NCBI RefSeq assembly: GCF_947496775.1
Contig: NZ_CANMDU010000001.1
Coordinates: 620,001-684,000 of the forward strand
Length of the DNA: 64,000 nucleotides
Direction: 5' to 3'
Source of the DNA: an uncultured Maribacter sp.
Lineage (GTDB): Bacteria; Bacteroidota; Bacteroidia; Flavobacteriales; Flavobacteriaceae
Position 1 is the first letter of the stretch. Every line of letters begins with the position of its first letter. The translations under genes were made by a program, and so were the position numbers. Of the stretch, positions 44,830 through 53,522 are shown piece by piece. Below the pieces are notes generated by a model. That model worked only from the letters and a program-made list of their open reading frames with translations, had not been told where the DNA came from and searched no databases.

Positions 44830-45032
44830 TGTATTTTACTATTGTTATTTAAAAATTTAAATTACCATAATACCAATTGAACAACAATGATAAATATCAT
44901 TTGGCAATTTGTTCTAGTCTCACAAGGACCACCTTAACACATTGTTTTACAGTTAATTTTGTAACGCAGTTCTTATGTCTAATAGAAATAGAAGTTTATT
45001 AACGTTATATAACTTATTTTTGAAAACAAACT
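44830..45032. other. Intergenic region before the YdjM-like gene
   Basis: No gene recognised. The 14-bp palindrome-like GTTAATTTTGTAAC is at 44952-44965; it has no minus-7 box at the spacing seen at the other dyads. Confidence 0.3.
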
Positions 45033-46031
45033 ATGGACTCACTTACCCAAATTGTATTAGGCGCAGCAGTTGGCGAAGCTGTTTTAGGAACAAAAATTGG
45101 AAATAAAGCTATGCTCTATGGAGCCATTGCTGGTACTATTCCAGATTTAGACGTATTTGCTTCTCATTTTACAGATACGGTATCGGCCTTAGAAATTCAT
45201 CGCGGATTTACACATTCCATAGTATTTTCTGTACTTTTTGCTCCCATTTTTGGCTGGTTGGTTTCTAGATATGAAAAATATAAAAACGTAAAAGGTTGGT
45301 CATGGCTATTCTTTTGGGCCTTTATTACCCATCCAATTTTAGATGCGCATACTACTTGGGGAACACAATTATTTTGGCCTTTAGATTTACGTTTAGCCTT
45401 TAAGAACATATTTGTAATTGACCCTCTATATACGCTGCCGTTTTTAATATTTTTAATACTAACCATGTGGCAAAAGCGTTCCACAAAAAAGCGCCGTTTT
45501 TATAATAAAATGGGGCTTTTGGTAAGTTCCGGCTATTTGTTACTTACTCTTGTATTAAAATGGATAGCATATAATCAATTTAAATCTGCCTTAGAGATTC
45601 AAAATATAGATTATCTACAATTAGACGCAAGACCTTCTGCACTCAACACTATTCTTTGGAGCGCTAATATTGAAACCGAAAACACTTATTTATTAGGCAA
45701 TTATTCCTTTTTTGATACCAAGCCAATAACTTTTGAAACCTATCCTAAAAACCATCATCTTGTAACAGGTTTTATTGATGACACTAATATGCAACGCATG
45801 ATAGCTATTTCTGAAGGATGGTATTCTATTAGTAAAAAAGAAGAAAATCTATATTTTAATGATTTAAGATTTGGGCTTTTAAGTTTAGAACCTAACTCTC
45901 AGGATTTTGTATTTAAATATCGAATACATTTGGCTAGTAACGGTACAATACAATTTACCGAAGTTCCTAAAGCCCCTAAAGATGGGAGAAAATTACTTCT
46001 AGATTTATGGTCGCGGCTAAAAGGAAACTAA
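45033..46031 (+). CDS. YdjM-type membrane metal-dependent hydrolase (DUF457)
   Basis: The 332-residue protein begins MDSLTQIVLGAAVGEAVLG, then GAIAGTIPDLDVF (about 30-42), IHRGFTHSIVF and FITHPILDAHTTWGTQLF (about 100-117). His and Asp residues in these segments form the metal site of the DUF457/YdjM family. Four to five hydrophobic helices anchor it to the inner membrane; a 130-residue soluble tail follows. Substrate unknown. It ends in a 4-bp overlap with the convergent next gene. Confidence 0.85.
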   Translation: MDSLTQIVLGAAVGEAVLGTKIGNKAMLYGAIAGTIPDLDVFASHFTDTVSALEIHRGFTHSIVFSVLFAPIFGWLVSRYEKYKNVKGWSWLFFWAFITHPILDAHTTWGTQLFWPLDLRLAFKNIFVIDPLYTLPFLIFLILTMWQKRSTKKRRFYNKMGLLVSSGYLLLTLVLKWIAYNQFKSALEIQNIDYLQLDARPSALNTILWSANIETENTYLLGNYSFFDTKPITFETYPKNHHLVTGFIDDTNMQRMIAISEGWYSISKKEENLYFNDLRFGLLSLEPNSQDFVFKYRIHLASNGTIQFTEVPKAPKDGRKLLLDLWSRLKGN

Positions 46032-46321
46032 TTCAATTTATTTTTAATCACTTTTGCCAAAACTAAACCTAAAGCCCCTCCAATTGCTGAGACCACTATA
46101 TTTATACAAAGAAGTAAGCCTTCAAAATCTCCGTTGTTCATTATATACCAAGGACTAAACCCTAATCTACCAAAAGATTTAATTAAAAACACACTACCAA
46201 AAACACCTACAATAGTATTACCGATCATTCCAAAGGAATATTTTTTATACATAAACCCAATACTATTTGCAGCAACTATCCCAATTAGAATACTGATTAG
46301 TGATATTAAGGTCCCTGTCAT
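46028..46321 (-). CDS. GlsB/YeaQ/YmgE-like small membrane protein
   Basis: The 97-residue protein has three hydrophobic helices (about 4-24, 31-47, 68-92) and the family's glycine-rich pattern GMIGNTIVGVFGSVF. The family is often stress-induced with unclear function. It is 14 bp downstream of cydB on the same strand and may be the third gene of the cyd transcript; its stop overlaps the convergent YdjM-like gene. Confidence 0.65.
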   Translation of the reverse strand: MTGTLISLISILIGIVAANSIGFMYKKYSFGMIGNTIVGVFGSVFLIKSFGRLGFSPWYIMNNGDFEGLLLCINIVVSAIGGALGLVLAKVIKNKLN

Positions 46322-46335
46322 ACTAGTGCCGTAAA

Positions 46336-47409
46336 CTAATGCCCGTAATCCATATTATCTATCTTCCCTCCCATTAGTCTTTTTTGAATAATCATGTAAA
46401 CAAAAAGAAGAACAAAGCCTATTATTCCCCAATTTAAAGCAACAGACAAACCGTACTCTGATGTTGCTGTATTATATATAGTTAAAGGTTCATTAATTGT
46501 ATTAATAGAGGGCAACAACACTGGAAATAAAGAGGCTAAAGAAGATGTAATTCCCCCCACTATTAGCAAGGTAGACAATATAAATCCATGTACGTCTTTT
46601 TTCATTTTTTTAATAAAAAACAATCCTATTAATCCTGTCACATAAACAATAGGGAATAGTATTAGATAAGGTTTTTCAGAAAAATTATCAAAACAATTTG
46701 GGTTTACTGTTTGCCATATCAGTAATGAAAATATGGTTAATGCGGCTAATACGATGTTTAAATTAAAAATGACTCTTTTAAGCTTTGCGTTTATCGACGA
46801 ATTTGTTTTTAAAATTATCCAATTAGCGCCGTGAATAGCCAAGGTTACTACAGATATTAAACCTATAATAATCGTAAACCAATCTATTACTCCAGGAGTT
46901 TTGCTTAAAGGACTAAAGCTACTATCCCATAGAGGTAAGAAAAAATAATGTGCTTCATATTCAGAAATTCCATTTTCAACACCGCCTAAATTTACTCCTC
47001 TAACAACATTACCCAAAGCAATACCAAAAAATAAGGCTAATAATAAACTAGAAACTCCAAAAGAGGCATCCCAAATATCTTTCCACATTTGAAACTTAAA
47101 TTGGCTTCTAAACTCTAATCCAATAGCTCTAAAAATAATTAACCACAATACGATTATTAACGGCAAGTAAAAGCCACTAAAAACAGATGCATAAAAGGTT
47201 GGAAAAGCCATAAAAAGCATTCCCCCTGCTGCCACAAGCCATACCTCATTAGAATCCCAAAATAACCCTGCAGATTTAGCAATTACTTCTTTGTCTTTTT
47301 CTTCTTTCGCCAAAAACAAATGAATTATTCCTGTGCCAAAATCATAACCATCCAAAATAAAAAAAACCGCTAGAACGATAGCAATTGATAGATACCAAAA
47401 TATTTCCAT
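46336..47409 (-). CDS. cydB: Cytochrome bd ubiquinol oxidase subunit II
   Basis: The 357-residue protein has eight to nine helices and the CydB landmarks FILDGYDFGTGIIHLF (about 17-32), GLFWDSNEVWLVAAGGMLFMAFP and FRAIGLEFR (about 90-102). With CydA it forms the high-affinity terminal oxidase. Three bp after cydA. Confidence 0.94.
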   Translation of the reverse strand: MEIFWYLSIAIVLAVFFILDGYDFGTGIIHLFLAKEEKDKEVIAKSAGLFWDSNEVWLVAAGGMLFMAFPTFYASVFSGFYLPLIIVLWLIIFRAIGLEFRSQFKFQMWKDIWDASFGVSSLLLALFFGIALGNVVRGVNLGGVENGISEYEAHYFFLPLWDSSFSPLSKTPGVIDWFTIIIGLISVVTLAIHGANWIILKTNSSINAKLKRVIFNLNIVLAALTIFSLLIWQTVNPNCFDNFSEKPYLILFPIVYVTGLIGLFFIKKMKKDVHGFILSTLLIVGGITSSLASLFPVLLPSINTINEPLTIYNTATSEYGLSVALNWGIIGFVLLFVYMIIQKRLMGGKIDNMDYGH

Positions 47410-47412
47410 AAT

Positions 47413-48744
47413 TTAATGCGTTTTATGTTTTGGGCCTTCGTTAATAGTTTTACCAACTAGGACTAAAAATAATAATCCTAGCAACATGTATAATGCAACA
47501 AAACCAAGTAAAGTAAATAAGGTGTTCCCAGAAGATACGGTTGGAGAAATTCCTTCACTGGTCCGTAGCAAACCATATACTAAATATGGCTGTCTTCCTA
47601 ATTCCGCTGTATACCATCCTGTAAGATTAGCTATATAAGGAAAAGGGACTAAAAACATTATAGTCCATAATAATGGTTTTAATGTGTATAATTTTTTTCT
47701 CCACAAAAAGAAAAGTGCCAATGCCATAACACCTATAAAAATCGTTCCTAAACCAACCATAATATGATAGGAGTAGTAGAGTGCAGGAATATTATCTGGT
47801 AGCTCTTCCTTTTTAAACTTATCCATTCCTGGAATTTGTCTATCCCATTCTTGATAGGTTAAAAAACTTAATATATTCGGAACTGCAATTTTGTTATCCA
47901 ATTTTTTTTCTACCATGTTTGGCTGACCGATGAGAACAATTTCTGCTCCAGCCTCTTCTGTTTCAAAAATTCCTTCCATAGCAGCAAAAGATGCTGGTTG
48001 GTATTTTGCCACATTTTTAGCGTTCCAATCTCCTGTTGGAAAAGCAACCAATAAACTAGAAACTAATCCGAATACTACCCCCGTTTTTAAAAACAGTTTT
48101 CCGTATTCTATTTGTTTATTTCGTAAAATATAAAAAGCACCAATACTGGCAACAACAAAAGAAGATGTTACCACAGATGCTAACTGGTTATGTAAAAAAG
48201 CAGGTAAAAGCCATGGGTTACTGAATAATGCCGAAAAATTCTCTAATACATATTTACCATTATCCAAAATTTCGTATCCCACCGGATGCTGCATCCAAGC
48301 ATTGGTTGACAAAATAAACCAGCCACTTGCCCAAGAACCTAAAAACACTAAAAAGCCAGTTAAAAAGTGTAGTTTTTGCCCCATTAGTTTTTCTCCAAAA
48401 ATAAACAGTGCTAAAAAAGACGATTCTAAAAAGAAAGAGAACATACCTTCCATGGCTAGGGTCTGACCAATAATTCCGCCCGTAAGCTCCGAATATTTAG
48501 CCCAATTGGTTCCAAATTGAAATTCCATTGGAATTCCCGTAACCACGCCCATAGTAAAATTAACTGCAAAAATTTTCATGAAAAACTTTGCTGCGTCGTT
48601 ATATTTTTCAATTTTATTTAGTAAATATTTCCCTTTAAAATAGACTATCAGAAGGGATAATCCCATGGTTAATTGCGGGAATATATAATGAAATGTGATA
48701 GTAAAAGCAAATTGCAATCTATCATAAAAAAGCATGTCTTCCAT
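47413..48744 (-). CDS. cydA: Cytochrome bd ubiquinol oxidase subunit I
   Basis: The 443-residue protein has nine helices with haem ligands: His in FTITFHYIFPQLTMG (near residue 19), AVNFTMGVVTGIPMEFQFGTNW, and Met/His further on; the GRQPYLVYGLLRT sequence after a short Q-loop. The short Q-loop class fits other Bacteroidota. Start ATG 48744 is preferred over an unlikely TTG 48789. A degenerate dyad GTAAGAAGGCTGAC (48804-48817) lies 36.5 bp from the last base of TACTTTTA (48781-48774). Confidence 0.94.
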   Translation of the reverse strand: MEDMLFYDRLQFAFTITFHYIFPQLTMGLSLLIVYFKGKYLLNKIEKYNDAAKFFMKIFAVNFTMGVVTGIPMEFQFGTNWAKYSELTGGIIGQTLAMEGMFSFFLESSFLALFIFGEKLMGQKLHFLTGFLVFLGSWASGWFILSTNAWMQHPVGYEILDNGKYVLENFSALFSNPWLLPAFLHNQLASVVTSSFVVASIGAFYILRNKQIEYGKLFLKTGVVFGLVSSLLVAFPTGDWNAKNVAKYQPASFAAMEGIFETEEAGAEIVLIGQPNMVEKKLDNKIAVPNILSFLTYQEWDRQIPGMDKFKKEELPDNIPALYYSYHIMVGLGTIFIGVMALALFFLWRKKLYTLKPLLWTIMFLVPFPYIANLTGWYTAELGRQPYLVYGLLRTSEGISPTVSSGNTLFTLLGFVALYMLLGLLFLVLVGKTINEGPKHKTH

Positions 48745-48773
48745 ACTAAAGAAATTTATATAAAAATCATTCT

Positions 48774-48817
48774 TAAAAGTAGTACGCAAGTTAGTTCATA
48801 ATTGTAAGAAGGCTGAC
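48774..48817 (-). promoter_or_regulatory. cydA promoter with degenerate FNR-type dyad
   Basis: GTAAGAAGGCTGAC (48804-48817) fits GTRAC-N4-GTYAC at seven of ten positions, and the minus-7 box TACTTTTA fits at seven of eight. The spacing is identical (36.5) to the four clearer promoters, which is why it is reported. Confidence 0.45.
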
Positions 48818-48823
48818 TTTAGA

Positions 48824-48858
48824 ACTAAAAAAAAGAGGAAACATTTTGTTACCTCTTT
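48824..48858 (-). terminator. Terminator after the YgaP-like gene
   Basis: Stem AAAGAGG/CCTCTTT extended by AACA/TGTT across one mismatch, followed on the minus strand by eight T. It separates the DUF2892 gene from cydAB. Confidence 0.8.
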
Positions 48859-48916
48859 AACAATTAAAATTCATTACTTAATAGAAATTCTAAAAATGAG
48901 AACAACTTATTAGTTC

Positions 48917-49129
48917 TTATTTTTTACCTCCTATTTTACAACTATTTATACCCAATATACTGTATATAGGACAAAAACTTATAAAGCTTGTAAAAACAAA
49001 AATTACAGCTAATCCTAAAAGGATATATGCCAAAGTACCACCAATGACATCTGTTAAATACAGTGTTAAAACAATTCCTGCGATAATAAAACGAATAATA
49101 CGATCTGAGCCGCCCATATTTTTTTCCAT
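48917..49129 (-). CDS. DUF2892 (YgaP-like) membrane protein
   Basis: The 70-residue protein has KNMGGSDRIIRFIIAGIVL at its start and two helices, then FISFCPIYSILGINSCK; this is the DUF2892 membrane half of YgaP without the rhodanese domain. A rhodanese is encoded separately at 49966, so the two together may rebuild YgaP. It is preceded by a dyad at 49217-49230. Confidence 0.82.
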   Translation of the reverse strand: MEKNMGGSDRIIRFIIAGIVLTLYLTDVIGGTLAYILLGLAVIFVFTSFISFCPIYSILGINSCKIGGKK

Positions 49130-49186
49130 ATTATAGAATTTAAATAACGTCTTTTAAAAAGACATTCATTATACATTTTTCTACAG

Positions 49187-49230
49187 CAAAACTAGCTTTC
49201 CTGTTTACAAAAAGCTGTGACATATGTTAC
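49187..49230 (-). promoter_or_regulatory. DUF2892 gene promoter with FNR-type dyad
   Basis: GTGACATATGTTAC (49217-49230) with the exact minus-7 box TAGTTTTG on the minus strand (49194-49187); centre-to-box distance 36.5 bp, as at pta. Confidence 0.75.
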
Positions 49231-49250
49231 AAGGCACTGTATTAAAAAAA

Positions 49251-49886
49251 CTAATCTACTAGTTGAATTAATCCTTGCTTTAAAAGCAAATATCCTTCTC
49301 TTTCTAATTTCTTTAATAATCTGGAAATAACTTCACGAGAAGAACCCAATTCTTTTGCAATTTGCTGATGGGTACTTTGTATTTTTTTGGATTTATGAAG
49401 CGTTGCTTCTTTCTGGAGATATTCTAGCAAAAGACGATCTTTATTGGAAAAAGTTAATACTTCTACCATATGTAAAAGCTCATCGAACTTTAAATTAAAC
49501 AGGTCATAAAAAAATTCATTCCACTTAGGATAGTTCCTTGCCATTTTCAAGGCTCTTTCTGCTGGTATAATTACTATTTCAGCATCTTTTTCTACAATTG
49601 CCTTTACCTTACTAATTTCATCCTTTACTAAAGTGGTCATAGACATTACGCAACTCTCCCCTGGTTCTATATAATAAAGAAGTACTTCTCCTCCAGTTTC
49701 ATCTTCTTTAAAAATTTTAACCAAGCCCGAAACCAAAAATGGAATAACTTTGATATAGGTGCCAGATTTAAGAATTACATCACCCTTTTTTATTTGTACT
49801 AGCTCGCTACTCCGTACTATTTCTTCTTTTAACTGAGGATTCTTTGCTAAGTGAGGAAAATGGTGTTCTATAATTGTTTGAAGCAT
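49251..49886 (-). CDS. Crp/Fnr family regulator
   Basis: The 211-residue protein has a cyclic-nucleotide-like beta roll (KGDVILKSGTYIKVIPFLVSGLVKIF, about 33-58) with a long dimer helix and a C-terminal winged helix: STHQQIAKELGSSREVISRLLKKLEREG. The recognition helix keeps the Glu, Ser and Arg of FNR (E-V-I-S-R). There is no N-terminal Cys cluster. It lies 79 bp after the rhodanese gene and may be in the same transcript. Confidence 0.85.
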   Translation of the reverse strand: MLQTIIEHHFPHLAKNPQLKEEIVRSSELVQIKKGDVILKSGTYIKVIPFLVSGLVKIFKEDETGGEVLLYYIEPGESCVMSMTTLVKDEISKVKAIVEKDAEIVIIPAERALKMARNYPKWNEFFYDLFNLKFDELLHMVEVLTFSNKDRLLLEYLQKEATLHKSKKIQSTHQQIAKELGSSREVISRLLKKLEREGYLLLKQGLIQLVD

Positions 49887-49965
49887 TCGTCTTTTTTATA
49901 AAAATAAAAAAAGGTTATTCAAAAATCTTAATTTTTAGAAAGGAAAATTATCTAAAACTTTAAGT

Positions 49966-50307
49966 CTACCACTTGGAATACCCTCCTTGTAAATCATATA
50001 TTTCCTTAAAGCCCATGTCTACTAACTTATGTGCCGCTTTTCTACTACGAGCACCAGAGCGACAATACAGGTAAACAGGTTTAGATATGTCCAATTTTTC
50101 AAAATAAGATACAAAAGTATCAGATTTAAAAAAATCGACATTAACTGCATTTCCAATATGTCCATTGGTAAACTCATTAGGGGTACGAACATCTATCAAT
50201 TGCACTTTTTTATTAGAAATAGCAGATGAAAAAGCAGATTTGTTTAAAACTTTTATACTATCCGAATAATCTTTTTTTCGTCCAAATATGTTAGTTAAAA
50301 ATGACAT
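49966..50307 (-). CDS. Rhodanese-domain protein
   Basis: The 113-residue protein has the rhodanese fold: VQLIDVRTPNEFTNGHIGNAVNV, then active site loop CRSGARSRKAAH (Cys at about residue 83) and LQGGYSKW at the end. It transfers sulfane sulphur. It is flanked by regulators and a YgaP-like gene and is preceded by a dyad at 50491-50504. Confidence 0.88.
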   Translation of the reverse strand: MSFLTNIFGRKKDYSDSIKVLNKSAFSSAISNKKVQLIDVRTPNEFTNGHIGNAVNVDFFKSDTFVSYFEKLDISKPVYLYCRSGARSRKAAHKLVDMGFKEIYDLQGGYSKW

Positions 50308-50460
50308 ATATTTTTATTTAAGAGTAAAAACCAAAGTACATTACTTCGGCTCTAAAGTATTTAAATTTCAATTCTTTAGTAAAGGAAACGGTTATTAAGT
50401 GTCACAACCGCTTCCTTAAACAACCAACCGTAAAAATATAGTAACACTATATCCTTATAA

Positions 50461-50504
50461 CAAAAATAATCTGGGTTATTCTAAGAAACAGTAACTAATG
50501 TTAC
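50461..50504 (-). promoter_or_regulatory. Rhodanese gene promoter with FNR-type dyad
   Basis: GTAACTAATGTTAC (50491-50504) with the exact minus-7 box TATTTTTG on the minus strand (50468-50461), distance 36.5 bp. The leader to the start codon is about 150 nt. Confidence 0.75.
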
Positions 50505-50516
50505 ATAGAGCGAATA

Positions 50517-51149
50517 TTATAAATCTATAAGGCGAATATTATTTCTATTCAGTTCTATTTTACCCATATTTTCTAGTTTTTTAAGAAGTCTAGAGACTAC
50601 AACTCTAGAAGTATGAAGTTCATATGCAATTTCTTGATGGGTATTATGAATAGTATTATTATGAGTTACTCTTGCCTTGTCATTAAGGTATTTAAGCAAA
50701 CGCTCATCCATTTTAAAAAAAGCAATACTATCCACTGTTTCCATGACCTCATTTAAACGATTATGGTAACTATCTAATACGAAACCTCGCCAACTAGAAT
50801 AGTTAGACATCCATTCTTCCATTTTTTGAACAGGTATCATTATGAGCTTTGTATTAGTTTCTGCAATTGCACGAATTTGACTCTTAGACTGTCCTACACA
50901 ACAGCTTAATGTCATGGCACAGGTGTCTCCGTTTTCTAAAAAATATAGTAGTAATTCATCGCCATCTTTATCTTCTCTTAAAATCTTAACCACCCCTGAG
51001 ACTAAAAGCGGCATAGATTTAATATAATCACCTATCTCTATTATTTTAAATCCTTCTGGAATTTCCTTAAAGGTAGCTACTTGATTTATCTCATTGATTA
51101 AATCTTCCTCAAAAACATGTCCGTAGCTTTCCTTTAATTCTTGAATCAT
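50517..51149 (-). CDS. Crp/Fnr family regulator
   Basis: The 210-residue protein is related to the one at 49251 (both have IPVQKMEEWM or similar and end with ISRLL/VSRLLKKLE). Beta roll about 20-110; recognition helix HTSRVVVSRLLKKLENMG, where the FNR Glu is Val while Ser-Arg remain. There is a CCVG pair near residue 83 but no FNR-type cluster. Its ATG directly abuts the stop of the DUF983 gene (51150), so it is co-transcribed with it from the promoter at 51564. Confidence 0.85.
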   Translation of the reverse strand: MIQELKESYGHVFEEDLINEINQVATFKEIPEGFKIIEIGDYIKSMPLLVSGVVKILREDKDGDELLLYFLENGDTCAMTLSCCVGQSKSQIRAIAETNTKLIMIPVQKMEEWMSNYSSWRGFVLDSYHNRLNEVMETVDSIAFFKMDERLLKYLNDKARVTHNNTIHNTHQEIAYELHTSRVVVSRLLKKLENMGKIELNRNNIRLIDL

Positions 51150-51548
51150 TTAGGTTCTTATTTTTACTTTACGAGCCATACTCTTATCAAATTTAAAAAA
51201 AATATTAGCCCAAATAGATTTTGAAACTGCTCCAATGTATGGCATAGATATAACTAACCCTACAATAATGCTTATAAAAATTTCGAAAAGGCTGAACCCT
51301 AGTCCTAATAGTTGAGTTAAAGCATAAACAGCTACAGCCACAGCAATACCAACTCCGTAAGAAACATACATAGAACCGTAATAAAAGCTAGGTTCAATAC
51401 TATATTTTAAATTACAACTCGGGCAATTCTTTTTTACTTTGTTAAACTTATTAAGTTTATAAGGATTTGCTTCTAAAAAAGCTCCCTCATGACACCTAGG
51501 ACATTTTAAAAATAAAATACTATACAATTTTGTTTCCCTAAAAGACAT
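51150..51548 (-). CDS. DUF983 membrane protein
   Basis: The protein starts MSFRETKLYSILFLKCPRCHEGAF with a CPRC zinc-ribbon pair followed by CPSC near residue 43, then three helices (about 60-80, 84-108, 115-130). The DUF983 family is found near cytochrome oxidase genes, function unclear. An upstream in-frame TTG (51566) is less likely than ATG 51548. Operon with the Crp/Fnr gene. Confidence 0.82.
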   Translation of the reverse strand: MSFRETKLYSILFLKCPRCHEGAFLEANPYKLNKFNKVKKNCPSCNLKYSIEPSFYYGSMYVSYGVGIAVAVAVYALTQLLGLGFSLFEIFISIIVGLVISMPYIGAVSKSIWANIFFKFDKSMARKVKIRT

Positions 51549-51563
51549 GCCATTTTTTATATG

Positions 51564-51607
51564 CAAAAGTAATAGAATGATTAAAGGGTATCAGTAACAA
51601 AAGTTAC
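51564..51607 (-). promoter_or_regulatory. DUF983-crp promoter with FNR-type dyad
   Basis: GTAACAAAAGTTAC (51594-51607), a perfect dyad, with the exact minus-7 box TACTTTTG on the minus strand (51571-51564), distance 36.5 bp. Expected start about 51558, placing the dyad centre near -42.5, the class II position of Crp/Fnr activators. Confidence 0.8.
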
Positions 51608-51648
51608 AATCCTATTTACCCTTAAATACTTCTATTATCTACGGATAC

Positions 51649-52554
51649 TTACTTTTTAGTTTGACTACTAAAAGTACTTTCGAAAATTTTATCTGCATTG
51701 GCAGATTCGAACCCTTCTCTTCGTTGTTGTCTTGTAAGCTTAGAAGTTTCTATCTCCTCAAATTCTGGCAAAGGTAAGCGCTCCGCAAATTCTACATAAC
51801 TGCCAGATATTTGCGTTTTTTTCTTGTCAAAAAATTCGGCATCTATCATTTCTGCTACGGTGCTACTTTGCTTCAAAAGTCCATCCGCGCTGGTTTTTAT
51901 TTTTCCTCCTGCTGTATTTAATCGGATACCTATAGACTCTAAAAAGGTATTAAATTTGGCAACCGAATTGTAAGCTTCTGGAAGCTCATGAACACTAATA
52001 GTATAATGGTTTAAATAATATCTATTATAGATAACCCAAGAAGCATATTCGCTCTCCTTCAATAAAGTCTGATAATCTTCTAAAGATGGTAATTGCCATA
52101 ACGATTTATAAAAGAAATTCCCTACTTCCTCTGCACTATCTAAATCTAAAGCATCTACAGGATCTGTTAGAATATCCTCTGTATATTTAGCAATAATACT
52201 TTGCGCATTTTCAGACAAATCCTTTACTCTTAGCTCACTAATAAATATACGAGGAAACTCTGGTTCTGGCGGTGCATACCAATAAGCATCTAATTTTTTT
52301 CCTTCAAAAAAGAAATAATCTTTCTTGGTATACCCATAGTGCAAGAATATTTTTTCAAAGGAAGCTATTCCTAAATTCGAAACTCCTAAAGTTCTAAAAG
52401 CAATATGATCATTAACAATATCATCCTGTGTAGAAATAAGTCCGTTACTAATCATCGCATCGCTTATTTTCTGTACATCTGGTACTCTTTCTAGATACGG
52501 TGTAAATAAAGATTTTAATATAGCTTCTAAACCCTCTTTCTTTTGAATATTCAT
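51649..52554 (-). CDS. DUF1338 protein (2-oxoadipate dioxygenase/decarboxylase-like)
   Basis: The 301-residue protein matches the DUF1338/HglS family: VNDHIAFRTLG (first metal His, about residue 49), YYLNHYTISVHEL (second His, about 180), and SGSYVEFAERLPLPEFEE (metal Glu). HglS enzymes use iron to turn 2-oxoadipate into 2-hydroxyglutarate in lysine catabolism. A LysR gene is divergent 79 bp away and probably regulates it. Confidence 0.83.
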   Translation of the reverse strand: MNIQKKEGLEAILKSLFTPYLERVPDVQKISDAMISNGLISTQDDIVNDHIAFRTLGVSNLGIASFEKIFLHYGYTKKDYFFFEGKKLDAYWYAPPEPEFPRIFISELRVKDLSENAQSIIAKYTEDILTDPVDALDLDSAEEVGNFFYKSLWQLPSLEDYQTLLKESEYASWVIYNRYYLNHYTISVHELPEAYNSVAKFNTFLESIGIRLNTAGGKIKTSADGLLKQSSTVAEMIDAEFFDKKKTQISGSYVEFAERLPLPEFEEIETSKLTRQQRREGFESANADKIFESTFSSQTKK

Positions 52555-52633
52555 AATTCTAGTGCTTTATTCGAAATTAACTCTACAAAATTAATAGTAC
52601 TTTTGATTATAAACAATTCTTATTAAACATCAA

Positions 52634-53521
52634 ATGATAAGTATAACTAATCAAATAGAATTAAGACAGCTTCGCTATTTTATTGCTGTTGCCACCACTT
52701 TACATTTTAGAAAAGCTGCAGAAGAATTGGGTATATCGCAATCTGCTTTGAGCCAACAAATACAATTACTCGAAGCTATGCTTAATGTAAAACTATTAAA
52801 CAGGACCAATAGAAAAGTATCTCTTAATCGTTCTGGAAAATTATTCTTAGAGGAAGCCGTAAGGATTACCAAACAAGTAGACGATTCTATTACTAATTGG
52901 AAGTTAAAACAAGATGGTTCCGAGGGTCTATTAAAAATAGCTTTTGTTGCCTCTGCTATGCAGCATATTTTGCCGCCAATCCTAAAAATTTATGATGAAA
53001 AATATCCGAATACAAAATTACAGTTAGAAGAGTTAACCAATAAAGAGCAGATAATAGCATTACAAGAAAAATCGATAGACATAGCTTTTGTTAGAACAAA
53101 TAAAGTGCATTCTAAAATACAATTACAACTTGTTTTTGAAGAATACTTAACTTTAGTTCTACCAGAAAATCACTTCATTACAGAAAATAACTTTAAAGAT
53201 ATGAGTTCTTTTTCTGAATCCTCTTTTATTCTTTTTCCTAATGAAAATAGCCCCATGTATTTTCAACAAATTTTAAACCTTTGTTCGGATTATGGGTTTA
53301 GTCCTAAAATCGCTCATAAATCCATTCATGCTCCTACTATTTTTAAATTGGTAGAAAATGGTATGGGAATTTCTATTATCCCAAAATCTTTACGAGATAA
53401 TTTCAACTATAAAGTTCGATACATAGACCTAAAAAACATTCCTCAAAAAACAACATTATATGCCGCTTGGCATAAAGAAAATGACAACCCAGTCTTACAA
53501 CAACTTTTAGATTTAATATAA
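52634..53521 (+). CDS. LysR family transcriptional regulator
   Basis: The 295-residue protein has the LysR helix-turn-helix: LRQLRYFIAVATTLHFRKAAEELGISQSALSQQI (about 10-43), then an effector domain. It is divergent from the DUF1338 gene, so it probably controls it and responds to a lysine-pathway metabolite. A convergent deoD gene follows 1 bp after its stop. Confidence 0.9.
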   Translation: MISITNQIELRQLRYFIAVATTLHFRKAAEELGISQSALSQQIQLLEAMLNVKLLNRTNRKVSLNRSGKLFLEEAVRITKQVDDSITNWKLKQDGSEGLLKIAFVASAMQHILPPILKIYDEKYPNTKLQLEELTNKEQIIALQEKSIDIAFVRTNKVHSKIQLQLVFEEYLTLVLPENHFITENNFKDMSSFSESSFILFPNENSPMYFQQILNLCSDYGFSPKIAHKSIHAPTIFKLVENGMGISIIPKSLRDNFNYKVRYIDLKNIPQKTTLYAAWHKENDNPVLQQLLDLI

Positions 53522-53522
53522 G

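Noticed and set aside
44952-44965. GTTAATTTTGTAAC as another Crp/Fnr-type site
   Set aside because: It is palindromic but differs in the outer arm bases and no TAnnTTTG box lies 36-37 bp away on either strand.
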